In this document: positions 25,253 through 33,408 of the stretch, piece by piece
Position numbering within the stretch: the stretch's first letter is position 1
Layout: every line of letters starts with the position of its first letter
NCBI RefSeq assembly: GCF_900110145.1
Contig: NZ_FOCP01000018.1
Span: 1 to 64,000, forward strand
Length of the DNA stretch: 64,000 nt
DNA from: Nitrosomonas marina
Lineage (GTDB): Bacteria > Pseudomonadota > Gammaproteobacteria > Burkholderiales > Nitrosomonadaceae
Reading direction: 5' to 3'
Translations under genes and position numbers: made by a program
Notes under the pieces: model-generated
What the model was told of the DNA's origin: nothing
The model's database searches: none
What the model saw: only the letters and a program-made list of their open reading frames with translations

Positions 25253-26465
25253 TTCCGCCTCCGGGTTTTATCTTTCCTAGCATATTCAGTGGCGCGAGAT
25301 TTGTTTGCGCCGTTAATTCGTCGCCGCCGTCTTTGGGCGGATCGTTTTCCAGCTGCCTGCACTCGTTTCGTGTTTTTAATCCGTTCTGAACGGCTTTAGC
25401 GTAAACTTCCATGCGGTCTTTGATGTTTGCTCTCAGCAGTGCGTCGGCGTTAAACTCAGCTGTAAATCTGACCCTTTGCGAGCTGGTCATTACGCGTTTT
25501 CTGATAGCCTGCTGGAAATTGACAAGCGCTGGACCGACTGTTGTTTTAAAAAATCCGTCGATAATTTCTTTAACACCAGATCCCCAGGTTGTTGCGCTGT
25601 TCTGATTAACAAGCACGGACGGAACGCCGAACCATCGGCATATTTCTTCAACACCAAAATTGCGCGTTTCAAGCAGCTGCATATCCTCTGGTGATATGTT
25701 TATTTGCTGGTACTTCATGCTTGCCTCAAGGATATACAGGCGCGATGTGTTGCCTTCAGCCATCTCCGCAAAGTTCTGTTTCAGTTTTTCGCGCTGCTCT
25801 TTGCTCAACAGATTATCAACCATCAATACGCCGGTCGGCTTCCCTCCGCTTGCAAACATCTTGTTTGCTGCAGACTGGCTGCTTTTTACCTCTGCTGTTG
25901 TTGCCTTCATGTAGTCAAGTCTTGAAAGCCCGGTGATGCCGTTCCCCATTTCCTTGATATGCAACACGCTATCCTCAGCCAGTGCGGCAACATCGCCGCC
26001 TATCGAATAATAGTAAACAGCTGTTCCGTCCTTAAGGATGTCCATTTCTATCTGATCGGCTGGCATTGGCCATAGCGAATAAGGCTCGCCGTTCGATGAT
26101 CTGTCTATTCGTGCATAAGCATTACCGCGAAACAATAGATTCAGTATCATCGCCGTCCAGAACTCGACAGGCGTCATGCGCGCATTGGGCGATTCATGCA
26201 GCAATTGCCACAGAGAAGAATCTCTCGCCAGATCGCGCATACCGTCTTTCTGCGCGTAAACCATTATCGGCAGCGTACTGATAACCCTCGCCAGTAACGA
26301 AACGCATCCCCAGACTGTTGAAATCTGCAGGGCGGCGTCAACGCTGACAGCTGGCGTGTCCTCTATCAGGCTGTTTGACGGTCTGCTGTCCTGCTTGCCA
26401 GGTATGTTTGATAAAGCCCGACCACCGAAACCGAACCATCTGAAAATTGATGTAATAAAGTTCAT
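25224..26465 (-). CDS. HK97-type portal protein
   Basis: A 413-residue protein with the typical N-terminus (ALQISTVWGCVSLLARVISTLP), the Asn-rich clip region and the GVPSVLVNQNSATTWGSGV motif. It forms the dodecameric DNA entry ring. It overlaps the terminase large subunit by 4 bp (ATGA) and the protease gene by 29 bp, so the three should be translated together. Confidence 0.93.
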   Translation of the reverse strand: MNFITSIFRWFGFGGRALSNIPGKQDSRPSNSLIEDTPAVSVDAALQISTVWGCVSLLARVISTLPIMVYAQKDGMRDLARDSSLWQLLHESPNARMTPVEFWTAMILNLLFRGNAYARIDRSSNGEPYSLWPMPADQIEMDILKDGTAVYYYSIGGDVAALAEDSVLHIKEMGNGITGLSRLDYMKATTAEVKSSQSAANKMFASGGKPTGVLMVDNLLSKEQREKLKQNFAEMAEGNTSRLYILEASMKYQQINISPEDMQLLETRNFGVEEICRWFGVPSVLVNQNSATTWGSGVKEIIDGFFKTTVGPALVNFQQAIRKRVMTSSQRVRFTAEFNADALLRANIKDRMEVYAKAVQNGLKTRNECRQLENDPPKDGGDELTAQTNLAPLNMLGKIKPGGGNATENTIAQ

Positions 26466-28201
26466 CCGTAGATTGGTTCGTTTATGAATTCGTCGATACT
26501 GCCCTTGTCTTCAGCCAGCATCGCGCGGGATATTGCCAGAAGCAACGCGATTGCTCCGTCAATTTTGTTCGCTGAATTTGTCTTGTGCGGACTTCTGAGT
26601 CCTGAAAATTTTGACGGCTCAGACATTACTACGTTGCTGATCATCCAAGAAAATGCCGGGTTAGATTTAAAATGTATCTTCCTTTCGAGTACCAGGTTCT
26701 CCAACTCTGTCGCGGCCGGGGAAAACACGGTGGATTTTTGTGCTACCTGGACCATTGGCAATTCGTAATCGTTGGTCAGTTTGGTGACAAAGTACATTCC
26801 CATTGCCGGATCAAATGGAACTTCCTGAAGATCATGATTGTTTTTTAGTTTGACCAGGTCGTCTCTGACATTGTCAAAATCAGTTATATCGCCTTCATTA
26901 CCGATAATATGACCCTCGTCGCGCCACACAATCATCTGGCTGTTTTTTGATGTTTCAATGGCTTCGTCATTGAGATACAACCTTGGGAAAACGTATAGGT
27001 GACCATTCCGCCAGAACACTGTGACGAGCGCCGCGAAGTCGCTCTTTTCCGCCAGGTCCATACCCGTCCAGCACTTCTCGCCCGCAAAATCGCTGATGTC
27101 AATTTCATTGTCAACGCAATGTTCCCATTTGCGCATATCCATCCAATCTATTGACGCATTAACCCAAACATTAAGTCGCTTGGTTTTGAAATTGTTACGT
27201 GTGCCAGGCATGCGCTCCGCATGAAGCGCACCCTTTTGTAGATCATCCTCGTAAACCGATACGCCGTAATTTGGGTTTGCTTTTTCCCAGCACGAAGGAT
27301 CGCTCCAGTTATCATCATCATCAATGGTGTATATGATTCCGAAGTAACTGTCGTCGTTGGCGACGCTCCCCTTGATTGGGTATCCCAGACCGTCGTGCTT
27401 TATCAATGTACCGTTTAGCAAACTTGTTACGTAATCCCTCTGCTCGTAGCATATTCCGCTCTGGTCGCTTCCTGCCGTGGTAATACTCCATAGCATGGGC
27501 TGACTGCGCGCGCCCATTGCTGTGTCAAGCACGTCATAGACTGCTCTTGTCTTATGAGCGTGGAGCTCATCGACTGACGCAAAGTGTATATTCAGGCCGT
27601 CAAGCGTCGAACCTTCGGCAGACAGCGGGACGTACTCGCCGCCGTTTTCATTTTCTTTTATGCTGTGCTCGAGCGGTTTTACTTTGTATCTGCGGCGCAA
27701 TCCTGGTGTGCGCTCGACCATCTTTTTAGCGACATCAAAAACAATTCGCGCCTGCTTTGCAGTAGTGGCCGCAGAGAATATTTCAGCGCCAGGTTCTGCG
27801 TCTGCTGTCAGCATGTACAGCGAAACACCGCTGGTCAATGTGCTCTTTGCGTTCTTCCTTGGCACCTCAATATAGACTGTACGGTATCTCCTGTATCCGT
27901 CTTTGTGATACCAGCCGAATACTGTGGTCAGAATAAATATCTGCCACGCTTCCAACTTTATTCTTGTTCCAGCCCACTTGCCCTTTATGTGCGGCAGAAG
28001 TTCGATAAACTTGCAGACATGCTCTGCCTGATCGGGCGCATACTCAAACCTGTATCCAGAATCTTTCAACCAGAAATCAAGATCATCAAGCTGTCGCCTG
28101 CATGCTGCCTTCACCCACTTGCACGCTGGTGTCTTTCCAGATAAAACTGATTTTGCGTAACTGATTGCTGTATCTGTGTAATACCCTAGAGATTTTCCCA
28201 T
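26462..28201 (-). CDS. terL: Terminase large subunit (TerL)
   Basis: A 579-residue packaging motor. A Walker-A-like motif lies at 113-121 (VPRKNAKST) and Walker B at about 208-212 (ASVDE), followed by the nuclease-domain acidic residues (GMDLAEKSDFAALV near 375, and KIDGAIALLL near 545). It cuts concatemeric phage DNA and pumps it into the prohead. It overlaps the TerS gene by 16 bp. Confidence 0.93.
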   Translation of the reverse strand: MGKSLGYYTDTAISYAKSVLSGKTPACKWVKAACRRQLDDLDFWLKDSGYRFEYAPDQAEHVCKFIELLPHIKGKWAGTRIKLEAWQIFILTTVFGWYHKDGYRRYRTVYIEVPRKNAKSTLTSGVSLYMLTADAEPGAEIFSAATTAKQARIVFDVAKKMVERTPGLRRRYKVKPLEHSIKENENGGEYVPLSAEGSTLDGLNIHFASVDELHAHKTRAVYDVLDTAMGARSQPMLWSITTAGSDQSGICYEQRDYVTSLLNGTLIKHDGLGYPIKGSVANDDSYFGIIYTIDDDDNWSDPSCWEKANPNYGVSVYEDDLQKGALHAERMPGTRNNFKTKRLNVWVNASIDWMDMRKWEHCVDNEIDISDFAGEKCWTGMDLAEKSDFAALVTVFWRNGHLYVFPRLYLNDEAIETSKNSQMIVWRDEGHIIGNEGDITDFDNVRDDLVKLKNNHDLQEVPFDPAMGMYFVTKLTNDYELPMVQVAQKSTVFSPAATELENLVLERKIHFKSNPAFSWMISNVVMSEPSKFSGLRSPHKTNSANKIDGAIALLLAISRAMLAEDKGSIDEFINEPIYG

Positions 28202-28662
28202 CCATCGCCAAATGGTAATGAAGGTGTGTTATCAAACTGTGATGATTTGCGCCTTGACCTTGGTGTCATGCCGAACTCTTTTAGAAACGACATCATTCTC
28301 TCGCTTGCCCGATTCCTAACCTGTACCCACACTGACATCTGCTGGTATCCGTTCGGCGTGTACGCTATAAAGCCAGCCTGACCTCTTGGGTCATTAGCGT
28401 TTTCTTCATCAATTTTTATCTCGCAATAAACGACTTCTGACCATGCCTTGCAATACGCTGAAATGGCTGCTCTATCAATACGGGAAATAAGCCCGAGCTT
28501 TTTAAGTTCCTCGCAAATACGCTTATATTCGCTGAGTGCTTCGTCTTTTAAGTGAGGCGGGCAATCTGGTATTGCTACTTCCGGCGCGGCATCGTCGAGT
28601 ATTGTCTCGCGCTGCTGTTGTTTTCCCTGGTTATTGCGCCGATATTCAAGAACATTACCCAT
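28186..28662 (-). CDS. terS: Terminase small subunit (P27 type)
   Basis: The 158-residue protein matches P27-family small subunits (PDCPPHLKDEALSEYKRICEE, IDRAAISAYCKAWSEVVYCE, SRKSSQF end). It recognises the packaging site and hands DNA to TerL. With an HNH gene immediately upstream, the arrangement suggests cos-type packaging in which the HNH protein helps cut the cos site. Confidence 0.88.
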   Translation of the reverse strand: MGNVLEYRRNNQGKQQQRETILDDAAPEVAIPDCPPHLKDEALSEYKRICEELKKLGLISRIDRAAISAYCKAWSEVVYCEIKIDEENANDPRGQAGFIAYTPNGYQQMSVWVQVRNRASERMMSFLKEFGMTPRSRRKSSQFDNTPSLPFGDGWENL

Positions 28663-28682
28663 AAAAATACCCGTTGGTAGAG

Positions 28683-28700
28683 ATGTACCCCCCCCCTAAA
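28683..28700. other. Candidate cos region (nine-C tract between HNH and TerS)
   Basis: A run of nine C (28688-28696) lies in the only gap between the HNH and TerS genes, where cos sites of HNH/P27-type phages are found. No overhang can be deduced from a prophage, so this is a candidate based on position and the unusual homopolymer only. Confidence 0.35.
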
Positions 28701-28752
28701 AATTACATCCCGTAAAAAATTGACTAGGCGGTCGGTCTTTTGGCTCTGCGTC

Positions 28753-29178
28753 TCAGACTTTCGACCCGCCCCTCGGTCTGCTGAAAGCTCCGTCTTCGAT
28801 GAATGTTTTTCTGTCATGACAAGGTTTGCACATCGGCTGCCAGTTTTTCCTATCCCAGAATAAGCGCATCGCTGCTAATATAAGGTTCCGGTCGCCGGTT
28901 TGCTTTGCCTCGTAAAGCCTATGCGGAATCTTGTGATCGACAACAGTGGCAATCACATATTTGTTTTGCTTTAAATGTTCGCAACAATAAGGGTGAGAAA
29001 CTAAATACTTGTCTCTCTCTTTGCGCCACTTCGCCCCGTAACCGCGTTCTGAGGAACTGCCTCTGTGCTTGTCGTGCAGTTCTTTTTGTACTTTCTTATG
29101 ATGATCGCATCTATTGCCGCATCTAACCAAGACATTGCACCCTGGATAACCACACGGCTTTTTGGCAGATACGGGCAT
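28753..29178 (-). CDS. HNH endonuclease (packaging-associated)
   Basis: A 141-residue protein with an N-terminal zinc-like Cys pair (CGYPGCNVLVRCGNRCDHHK). The HNH core is DHKIPHRLYE ... NWQPMCKPCHDRKTF (D-H, then N, then C-x-x-C-H). HNH genes of this size next to TerS are needed for cos cleavage in several HK97-like phages. The ATG directly follows the U-tract of a terminator and has no ribosome-binding site, so its expression probably depends on readthrough and may be weak. Confidence 0.85.
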   Translation of the reverse strand: MPVSAKKPCGYPGCNVLVRCGNRCDHHKKVQKELHDKHRGSSSERGYGAKWRKERDKYLVSHPYCCEHLKQNKYVIATVVDHKIPHRLYEAKQTGDRNLILAAMRLFWDRKNWQPMCKPCHDRKTFIEDGAFSRPRGGSKV

Positions 29179-29207
29179 AAAAAAAGCCGAAATCGCAAGA
29201 TTCCGGC
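29179..29207 (-). terminator. Terminator before the late operon (tR'-like)
   Basis: The transcript has AGCCGGAATC-TTGC-GATTTCGGCT followed by seven U that run right into the HNH start codon. It is the first barrier after the Q-like gene. Readthrough of it would switch on packaging, head, tail and lysis genes, as in lambda's tR'. Confidence 0.85.
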
Positions 29208-29246
29208 TTGTCTGGCTGTTTCCAGATTTATTCTGGACGCATTTAT

Positions 29247-29633
29247 TTAAAGATTAGCAGATTTATACACTTTTTCGGCATCATGTGTCAAGTGTGCGTT
29301 CAATAAATTTGCCATCAGCTTGTATGCATTGTGTTTGTACTGGCGGAAAGTCCTGATCGCAATCCCCAGCTGATAGGCTTTGCTGGCTTCATTCTTGCAG
29401 GTTGATAGAAATTCTTTTCTGATAACCAGCTTCGGTATCTCCGGTAATTGATTGTAAGCCAGATCGGTTTGCTGGAATTCCAGGTCGACGCCTGGATCAA
29501 TAACAGGATCGCTACCTGCTGGCGTCATGTTCATGAACGCGGACCGCTCCGGGAAACCGAGCTTAACGCCCGTTTGCATCTTTATTCTTGCCCAGCGCGT
29601 CAGGCGTGATTCAACGCAATTCTCATCAATCAT
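29247..29633 (-). CDS. Q-like late antiterminator candidate
   Basis: A 128-residue protein that begins with the segment IDENCVESRLTRWARIKMQTG then GFPERSAF. This fits the DUF1133/phage_antitermQ group of small late regulators. The C-terminal part carries a sigma-like HTH (ASKAYQLGIAIRTFRQYKHNAY). It stands directly before a strong terminator that guards the late operon. In lambda, Q binds at qut and lets polymerase pass tR'. The functional call is by analogy; sequence similarity is short. Confidence 0.6.
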   Translation of the reverse strand: MIDENCVESRLTRWARIKMQTGVKLGFPERSAFMNMTPAGSDPVIDPGVDLEFQQTDLAYNQLPEIPKLVIRKEFLSTCKNEASKAYQLGIAIRTFRQYKHNAYKLMANLLNAHLTHDAEKVYKSANL

Positions 29634-29843
29634 CTAAACAGCCTCCTTAAACAGTTTGCAACGATACCCAATACCCGGAACGCCGACCTGACGTTCGTTC
29701 CTGCCATCCGTGCAGACAACACGGTCAAGCACAACTTTATGACTGACACACAACCGGCAACCAAGCGAGTCAAGCTGCCTGCGCTCGACAACATCCGCCG
29801 GATCACCGTAATAAAAATGCGGCAATGCGCGGCTTCCCTTCAT
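29634..29843 (-). CDS. Small cysteine-containing phage protein
   Basis: 69 residues with the pattern YYGDPADVVERRQLDSLGCRLC ... CTDGRNERQVGVPGIGYRCKLF. Paired Cys could bind zinc. Similar small proteins occur just upstream of Q-like genes in related phages. It overlaps the next upstream gene by 4 bp. Function unknown. Confidence 0.6.
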   Translation of the reverse strand: MKGSRALPHFYYGDPADVVERRQLDSLGCRLCVSHKVVLDRVVCTDGRNERQVGVPGIGYRCKLFKEAV

Positions 29844-30046
29844 CTGCGCTTGCCTCCATCCATGGGCGTCAAATCAATCTCGCTCAACTTGACAACATCA
29901 CCAGTCAACTGCTGGCCGAGTTCAATGCCGTTCTCTTTCGCCCAGGTCATCCGAACATCATCGCCGAACAATTCACGGCAATGATCGGCAAATGCTACGC
30001 ACTCGGGCATGTTTTCCCTGACATACTTCGCATCAATCTTGCTCAT
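29840..30046 (-). CDS. Small phage protein
   Basis: The 68-residue protein has no recognised family (IDAKYVRENMPECVAFADHCRELFG). It starts where the iteron field ends and reads leftward into the Cys-rich gene. A reading frame upstream through the repeats has been rejected. It may be the first gene of the leftward Q cassette. Confidence 0.5.
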   Translation of the reverse strand: MSKIDAKYVRENMPECVAFADHCRELFGDDVRMTWAKENGIELGQQLTGDVVKLSEIDLTPMDGGKRR

Positions 30047-30058
30047 TCAGTCTCCAGT

Positions 30059-30309
30059 TTCCATACCTTCCACACTTCAAAACCAAGGTGTGGAATATTG
30101 AAACCCTTTGCTGGCGTACTTCTTCCATACCTTCCATACGTTCCATACTTGTTTTTACGCGCATATACGCGCGCGCGTGTGTGTGCGTGCGTGCGCCTAC
30201 GTATGCGCGCGGGATTCAGGTATGGAAGGTATGGAAGGTATGGAAACAGCCCTATCCATGCGGCTTTCAGGGTTCCATACCTCAGCAAGCAGGTATGGAA
30301 GGTATGGAA
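30059..30309. repeat. GGTATGGAA iterons flanking an alternating CG/TG tract (candidate origin)
   Basis: A 9-bp unit GGTATGGAA occurs five times in direct orientation (30219, 30228, 30237, 30292, 30301). Its complement TTCCATACC occurs at 30059, 30123 and 30273, with degenerate copies at 30068, 30132 and 30141. Three inverted and three direct tandem copies flank a roughly 55-bp alternating purine-pyrimidine stretch (about 30156-30211) able to form Z-DNA. The field lies just after the primase-helicase gene. Iterons beside a replicase suggest a phage origin. Confidence 0.65.
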
Positions 30310-30313
30310 CATT

Positions 30314-32644
30314 TTAGAAAGGTATATCACGTTCACCCCCATTACTGTCGCCGGTACTCGACCCTGCCTCACTTCTTTCCGGTGGCTTGTACCAAAACCG
30401 GCTGACAGCATTCGTTTTCTTTTCTTTCTTGGTGCAACCAAGCGCCTGCAGCGCCTTGCCGATACGCGTCTGCACATCACGAGACAAACGCGCCGGATCA
30501 ATCTTCAGGTAATACGCAGCATCCGCCATCGAGAACAGGTCGTACTGCTCCTCGACATACTTCTCCAGCATGTCGATAAACGAATCATGCTGATGACGTT
30601 TGACTTGTTCGGGATCGAATATCGTGCGCTGTTCTTCAGACGTCGGCCAGAACCGCTTGCCTTTCTTGTACAAGTGATATGCTTCAGCAAACAGCTGATC
30701 GCGCACAGCGGCCAGCCCCTCGCAATCAATCTCCTGATCGCACACGACCGGCCAGAACCGGCGCCCACCGGTTGTATCCTTGTTCCATGACCATTCATTA
30801 GTCGACCCCCCGAATACAAGCTGGCGCGGGCTGCGTATGTCACGCCTGCCGTATGGCGGTCTGAATTCATCAACCTGCCTGGATAAAAACGACTTTTGCC
30901 GGGCGGCTTCAGCCCGTGCCAGCGAATCCAGCTCGGCAAATTCATACAACCACTTGCCGCGTATTGAATTCATAGAGTCTTTGTTGTGCAGGTCCAGATC
31001 GGTATCACCGAACCATTCACCGGCAAGAGCGCGCAACATGGACGACTTCCTCCGCCCCTGCGCGCCTTCCAGTACCAGGCAGCAGTCAAACTTCACGCCC
31101 GGTTCCATCACGCGCGCAACCATGCCCATCAAAAACCAGCGTGACACACGCATGATGTAATCATTCTTCGGCGCGCCGATATAATCCGTTATCCAGTCAT
31201 CAACACGCGACTGGCCGTCCCACTCAAGCGAATTCAGATAGTCCCTGACGGGATGAAAAGTATTAGCCCTGGCCAATGCCTCAACAGCCTCGGCAACCTG
31301 CGCAGGAGACGGCGCAAAAGCATAATTGCGGGTAAGCCACATGGCCGTCTGCACGTCGTCATTCGCGTCCCATTCTTCAGAATCGCTCGACGTGAACGGC
31401 GGCTTGTTGCGCTTGCATATCACATACGAAAACTCATTGAACGCCAGCACGCCCCGCCAGTTAATATCAGCGCTGATAATGTCGTAAATATTCGACAAAC
31501 AAGGCACAATGCGCCCGTTGCTCATCAGCAGCCCGCCATCCTGCTTTTGCTGCTTCGGCTGCTGCTTATCGGTGCGGACATCATTAATCATGGCGATCAG
31601 ATCATTCATCTGCGCGCCATCATCAATAGCGTCGGCAACGTCCCAACCGTCCGGTTTATCGCCCGGTTTCGGGATATTCACAAACTTGAAATCAGTATCC
31701 GGGTCAATGTCCTTCAGCATCCGGCAAATATCGCGCATTGCACGCATGCCCGGCTGTTTCGATTCAGGCAGCAATGGCTTTGTGAGTGGATCAACCCCAT
31801 TCGCCTTGTCATCTTTCGATAACGGCTCGCGTTTTGAATCGCAATCCGCCCAGGCATAAATCGACCTGCCAGCCAGTGGCGACCAGTCAACCTTGCCGAT
31901 TGCCTTCGACCCACCCGGCCAACTGACAACAACAAAATTACCCTCAATAACTGGCTCAGCAAAGTCAACGCACTTCTCGCCTTCAACCAGCAAAACCGGT
32001 CTGTCTGGATACTTTGCCAGACGATCCAGCTTATAAATCGGCCTGGGTTCAGAAAACGAAACCCAGCGCCATTGCAGATCGCCGGTATCCGCATTCCTGC
32101 AGAAAGAAAGCGGTATCGTCTCTTTGCCGCCGGTCGAAGTTTTAAAGCGGTAGATATAGCCGATCAGCAGCCCGTCAGCATCAAGATACCGATAAACATA
32201 ATCAGGAATACCGCGCTTGACATGCGCCCTTGGTGGTTTCGGCGCATCCTGCGGAACGGGTAAAACAGGTGTCCATGGCGACTTTTTGCGCGAATCCGGC
32301 TTACCCTCTGGTTCAGCTGGCGCATGGTTATTGTTTGCCGGCACATCGTCGGAAATACCGACAATCTCAGCCAGCGCAATTGCCGCATCTTTCTGTCTTA
32401 CCGAATGCAGATACGCATACAGGCTGATAAAATCCCCGCCCTTTTCGCCGGTCGAGAAATCGCCCCACTGGCCGGTATTGATATTGACCGCGAACGATCC
32501 CTTGTGCCTGTCTGATCGCGTCGGGTTCAGCCCAAAATACTCATGCCCCGAGACCTTGCCGCCAGGTATCCATGACGGCAGCAGCGTATTCCATCGCGAC
32601 AGAGCGGCCTGCGCAATGCGCGGGAAATCAATCTTTCGATTCAT
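30314..32644 (-). CDS. TOPRIM-VapE primase-helicase
   Basis: The start at 32644 (AAGGGG four bases upstream) gives 776 residues. The N-terminal 95 residues resemble DNA primase/VapE leader domains. A TOPRIM-like region spans about 215-270 (VLLVEGEKCVDFA, then AWADCD). The VapE/SF3 helicase carries Walker A at 527-534 (GAQGRRKS) and Walker B (YEFAELDS). It probably opens and primes the phage origin at the iterons right behind it. A longer frame to 32668 has no better start. Confidence 0.88.
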   Translation of the reverse strand: MNRKIDFPRIAQAALSRWNTLLPSWIPGGKVSGHEYFGLNPTRSDRHKGSFAVNINTGQWGDFSTGEKGGDFISLYAYLHSVRQKDAAIALAEIVGISDDVPANNNHAPAEPEGKPDSRKKSPWTPVLPVPQDAPKPPRAHVKRGIPDYVYRYLDADGLLIGYIYRFKTSTGGKETIPLSFCRNADTGDLQWRWVSFSEPRPIYKLDRLAKYPDRPVLLVEGEKCVDFAEPVIEGNFVVVSWPGGSKAIGKVDWSPLAGRSIYAWADCDSKREPLSKDDKANGVDPLTKPLLPESKQPGMRAMRDICRMLKDIDPDTDFKFVNIPKPGDKPDGWDVADAIDDGAQMNDLIAMINDVRTDKQQPKQQKQDGGLLMSNGRIVPCLSNIYDIISADINWRGVLAFNEFSYVICKRNKPPFTSSDSEEWDANDDVQTAMWLTRNYAFAPSPAQVAEAVEALARANTFHPVRDYLNSLEWDGQSRVDDWITDYIGAPKNDYIMRVSRWFLMGMVARVMEPGVKFDCCLVLEGAQGRRKSSMLRALAGEWFGDTDLDLHNKDSMNSIRGKWLYEFAELDSLARAEAARQKSFLSRQVDEFRPPYGRRDIRSPRQLVFGGSTNEWSWNKDTTGGRRFWPVVCDQEIDCEGLAAVRDQLFAEAYHLYKKGKRFWPTSEEQRTIFDPEQVKRHQHDSFIDMLEKYVEEQYDLFSMADAAYYLKIDPARLSRDVQTRIGKALQALGCTKKEKKTNAVSRFWYKPPERSEAGSSTGDSNGGERDIPF

Positions 32645-32756
32645 CGCGCCCCTTAAACAACATATCAAATATCATCAGCCCGGTTATATAAGCGCCGAAT
32701 ACCAAGCTAAGACCGGCAAAAATACCAACGATATGTACAAATAAATCAATCCACAT
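32628..32756 (-). CDS. Small single-membrane-span protein (42 aa)
   Basis: ATG at 32756 is preceded by GAGG seven bases upstream. The 42-residue frame (MWIDLFVHIVGIFAGL...) is almost entirely one hydrophobic helix with a charged end (LFKGRDESKD). It overlaps the primase start by 17 bp and begins 11 bp after the CII-like gene, filling the only gap of the leftward operon. Role unknown. Confidence 0.55.
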   Translation of the reverse strand: MWIDLFVHIVGIFAGLSLVFGAYITGLMIFDMLFKGRDESKD

Positions 32757-32766
32757 CACGACCGCC

Positions 32767-33246
32767 TCACTTGATCGCTTTCAGTCTTGATTCGCGTTCC
32801 ATCGTTTGATCGTGGATCGACTTGATTCTTGCCTTGATCTGTTCGCGCGTCTCGGACACCTCATCAAACAACCGCATCAGGTCGTCGTATTCGCGCTTGT
32901 CTATGCCTCCGTCTTCAAGTGAAGTGCGTACGCGGGCGGCAAATTTGCCATACCTGGATTCGCGTTCCAGAAACAGGTCAAGCAATTCCATATCTGAAAC
33001 AGCGTCAAGTTTGTGAGATTTGACAAACACCCCGTCTCTCTCAGCCGCATGGAATCGCGCAAAATCATCTGTATCAAGAATCGCAATAAGCCGCTCATAT
33101 TCCTGAACGTATAAATGATGCGTCGCGCAATTAGGATTGAGTTTGCTCTTGAGTGTTGAGTACGGAATACCCATTCTCACAGCCAGCGCCGCAATGCCGC
33201 CCGGGTAACTCAACGCCTTGCTGTGGACATGGTCAAGTATGTTCAT
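32767..33246 (-). CDS. CII-like phage regulator (CP76 type)
   Basis: The start at 33246 follows an excellent GGGAGGAG site and yields 159 residues; a frame to 33369 lacks a site. The N-terminal HTH (GGIAALAVRMGIPYSTLKSKLNP) and the charged helical C-terminus match Phage_CP76/CII family regulators. It probably activates the repressor or integrase path toward lysogeny, as lambda CII does. It lies after two RNA hairpins downstream of cro. Confidence 0.75.
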   Translation of the reverse strand: MNILDHVHSKALSYPGGIAALAVRMGIPYSTLKSKLNPNCATHHLYVQEYERLIAILDTDDFARFHAAERDGVFVKSHKLDAVSDMELLDLFLERESRYGKFAARVRTSLEDGGIDKREYDDLMRLFDEVSETREQIKARIKSIHDQTMERESRLKAIK

Positions 33247-33307
33247 GGTCGCTCCTCCCGAAAAAGACCGTTTCCAAAAAACCCTCCCGCCGCTAGTATT
33301 AAGCTGC

Positions 33308-33392
33308 GCAATGCCCGGCCATGGAGATAGAGCAGAGAAGGACATGGCCGGGCGCTGCAACAACTGCACACTGCCGCGATAACGGACGCGGC
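33308..33392 (-). promoter_or_regulatory. Two tandem RNA hairpins between cro and cII-like genes
   Basis: Stem A: GCCGCG at 33373-33378 pairs with CGCGGC at 33387-33392. Stem B: 11 perfect pairs between 33313-33323 (GCCCGGCCATG) and 33343-33353, extended by three pairs outside and enclosing a 19-nt pyrimidine-rich loop. Neither is followed by a U-run. Tandem stems right after cro recall antitermination RNA such as HK022 put, or a regulated terminator region. Confidence 0.6.
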
Positions 33393-33408
33393 ACCGGGAG
33401 GAACTGAT

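Noticed and set aside
28575-28817. 80-residue leftward frame overlapping TerS and HNH ends
   Set aside because: Both real genes explain the DNA, and this frame crosses the candidate cos region with no start signal.
30123-30309. CRISPR array
   Set aside because: The units are 9 bp, contiguous and in both orientations, with no spacers and no cas genes; they are iterons.
30043-30501. 152-residue leftward frame with WKVWK-type repeats
   Set aside because: It is the translation of the iteron field and of the 3' end of the primase gene in another frame, with no ribosome site.
29825-30790. 321-residue rightward frame with FHTFHT and YGRYGR repeats
   Set aside because: It runs antisense through the iterons, the alternating tract and the VapE gene; repeats give open frames on both strands.
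31253-31822. 189-residue rightward frame inside VapE
   Set aside because: Shadow of the primase-helicase gene.
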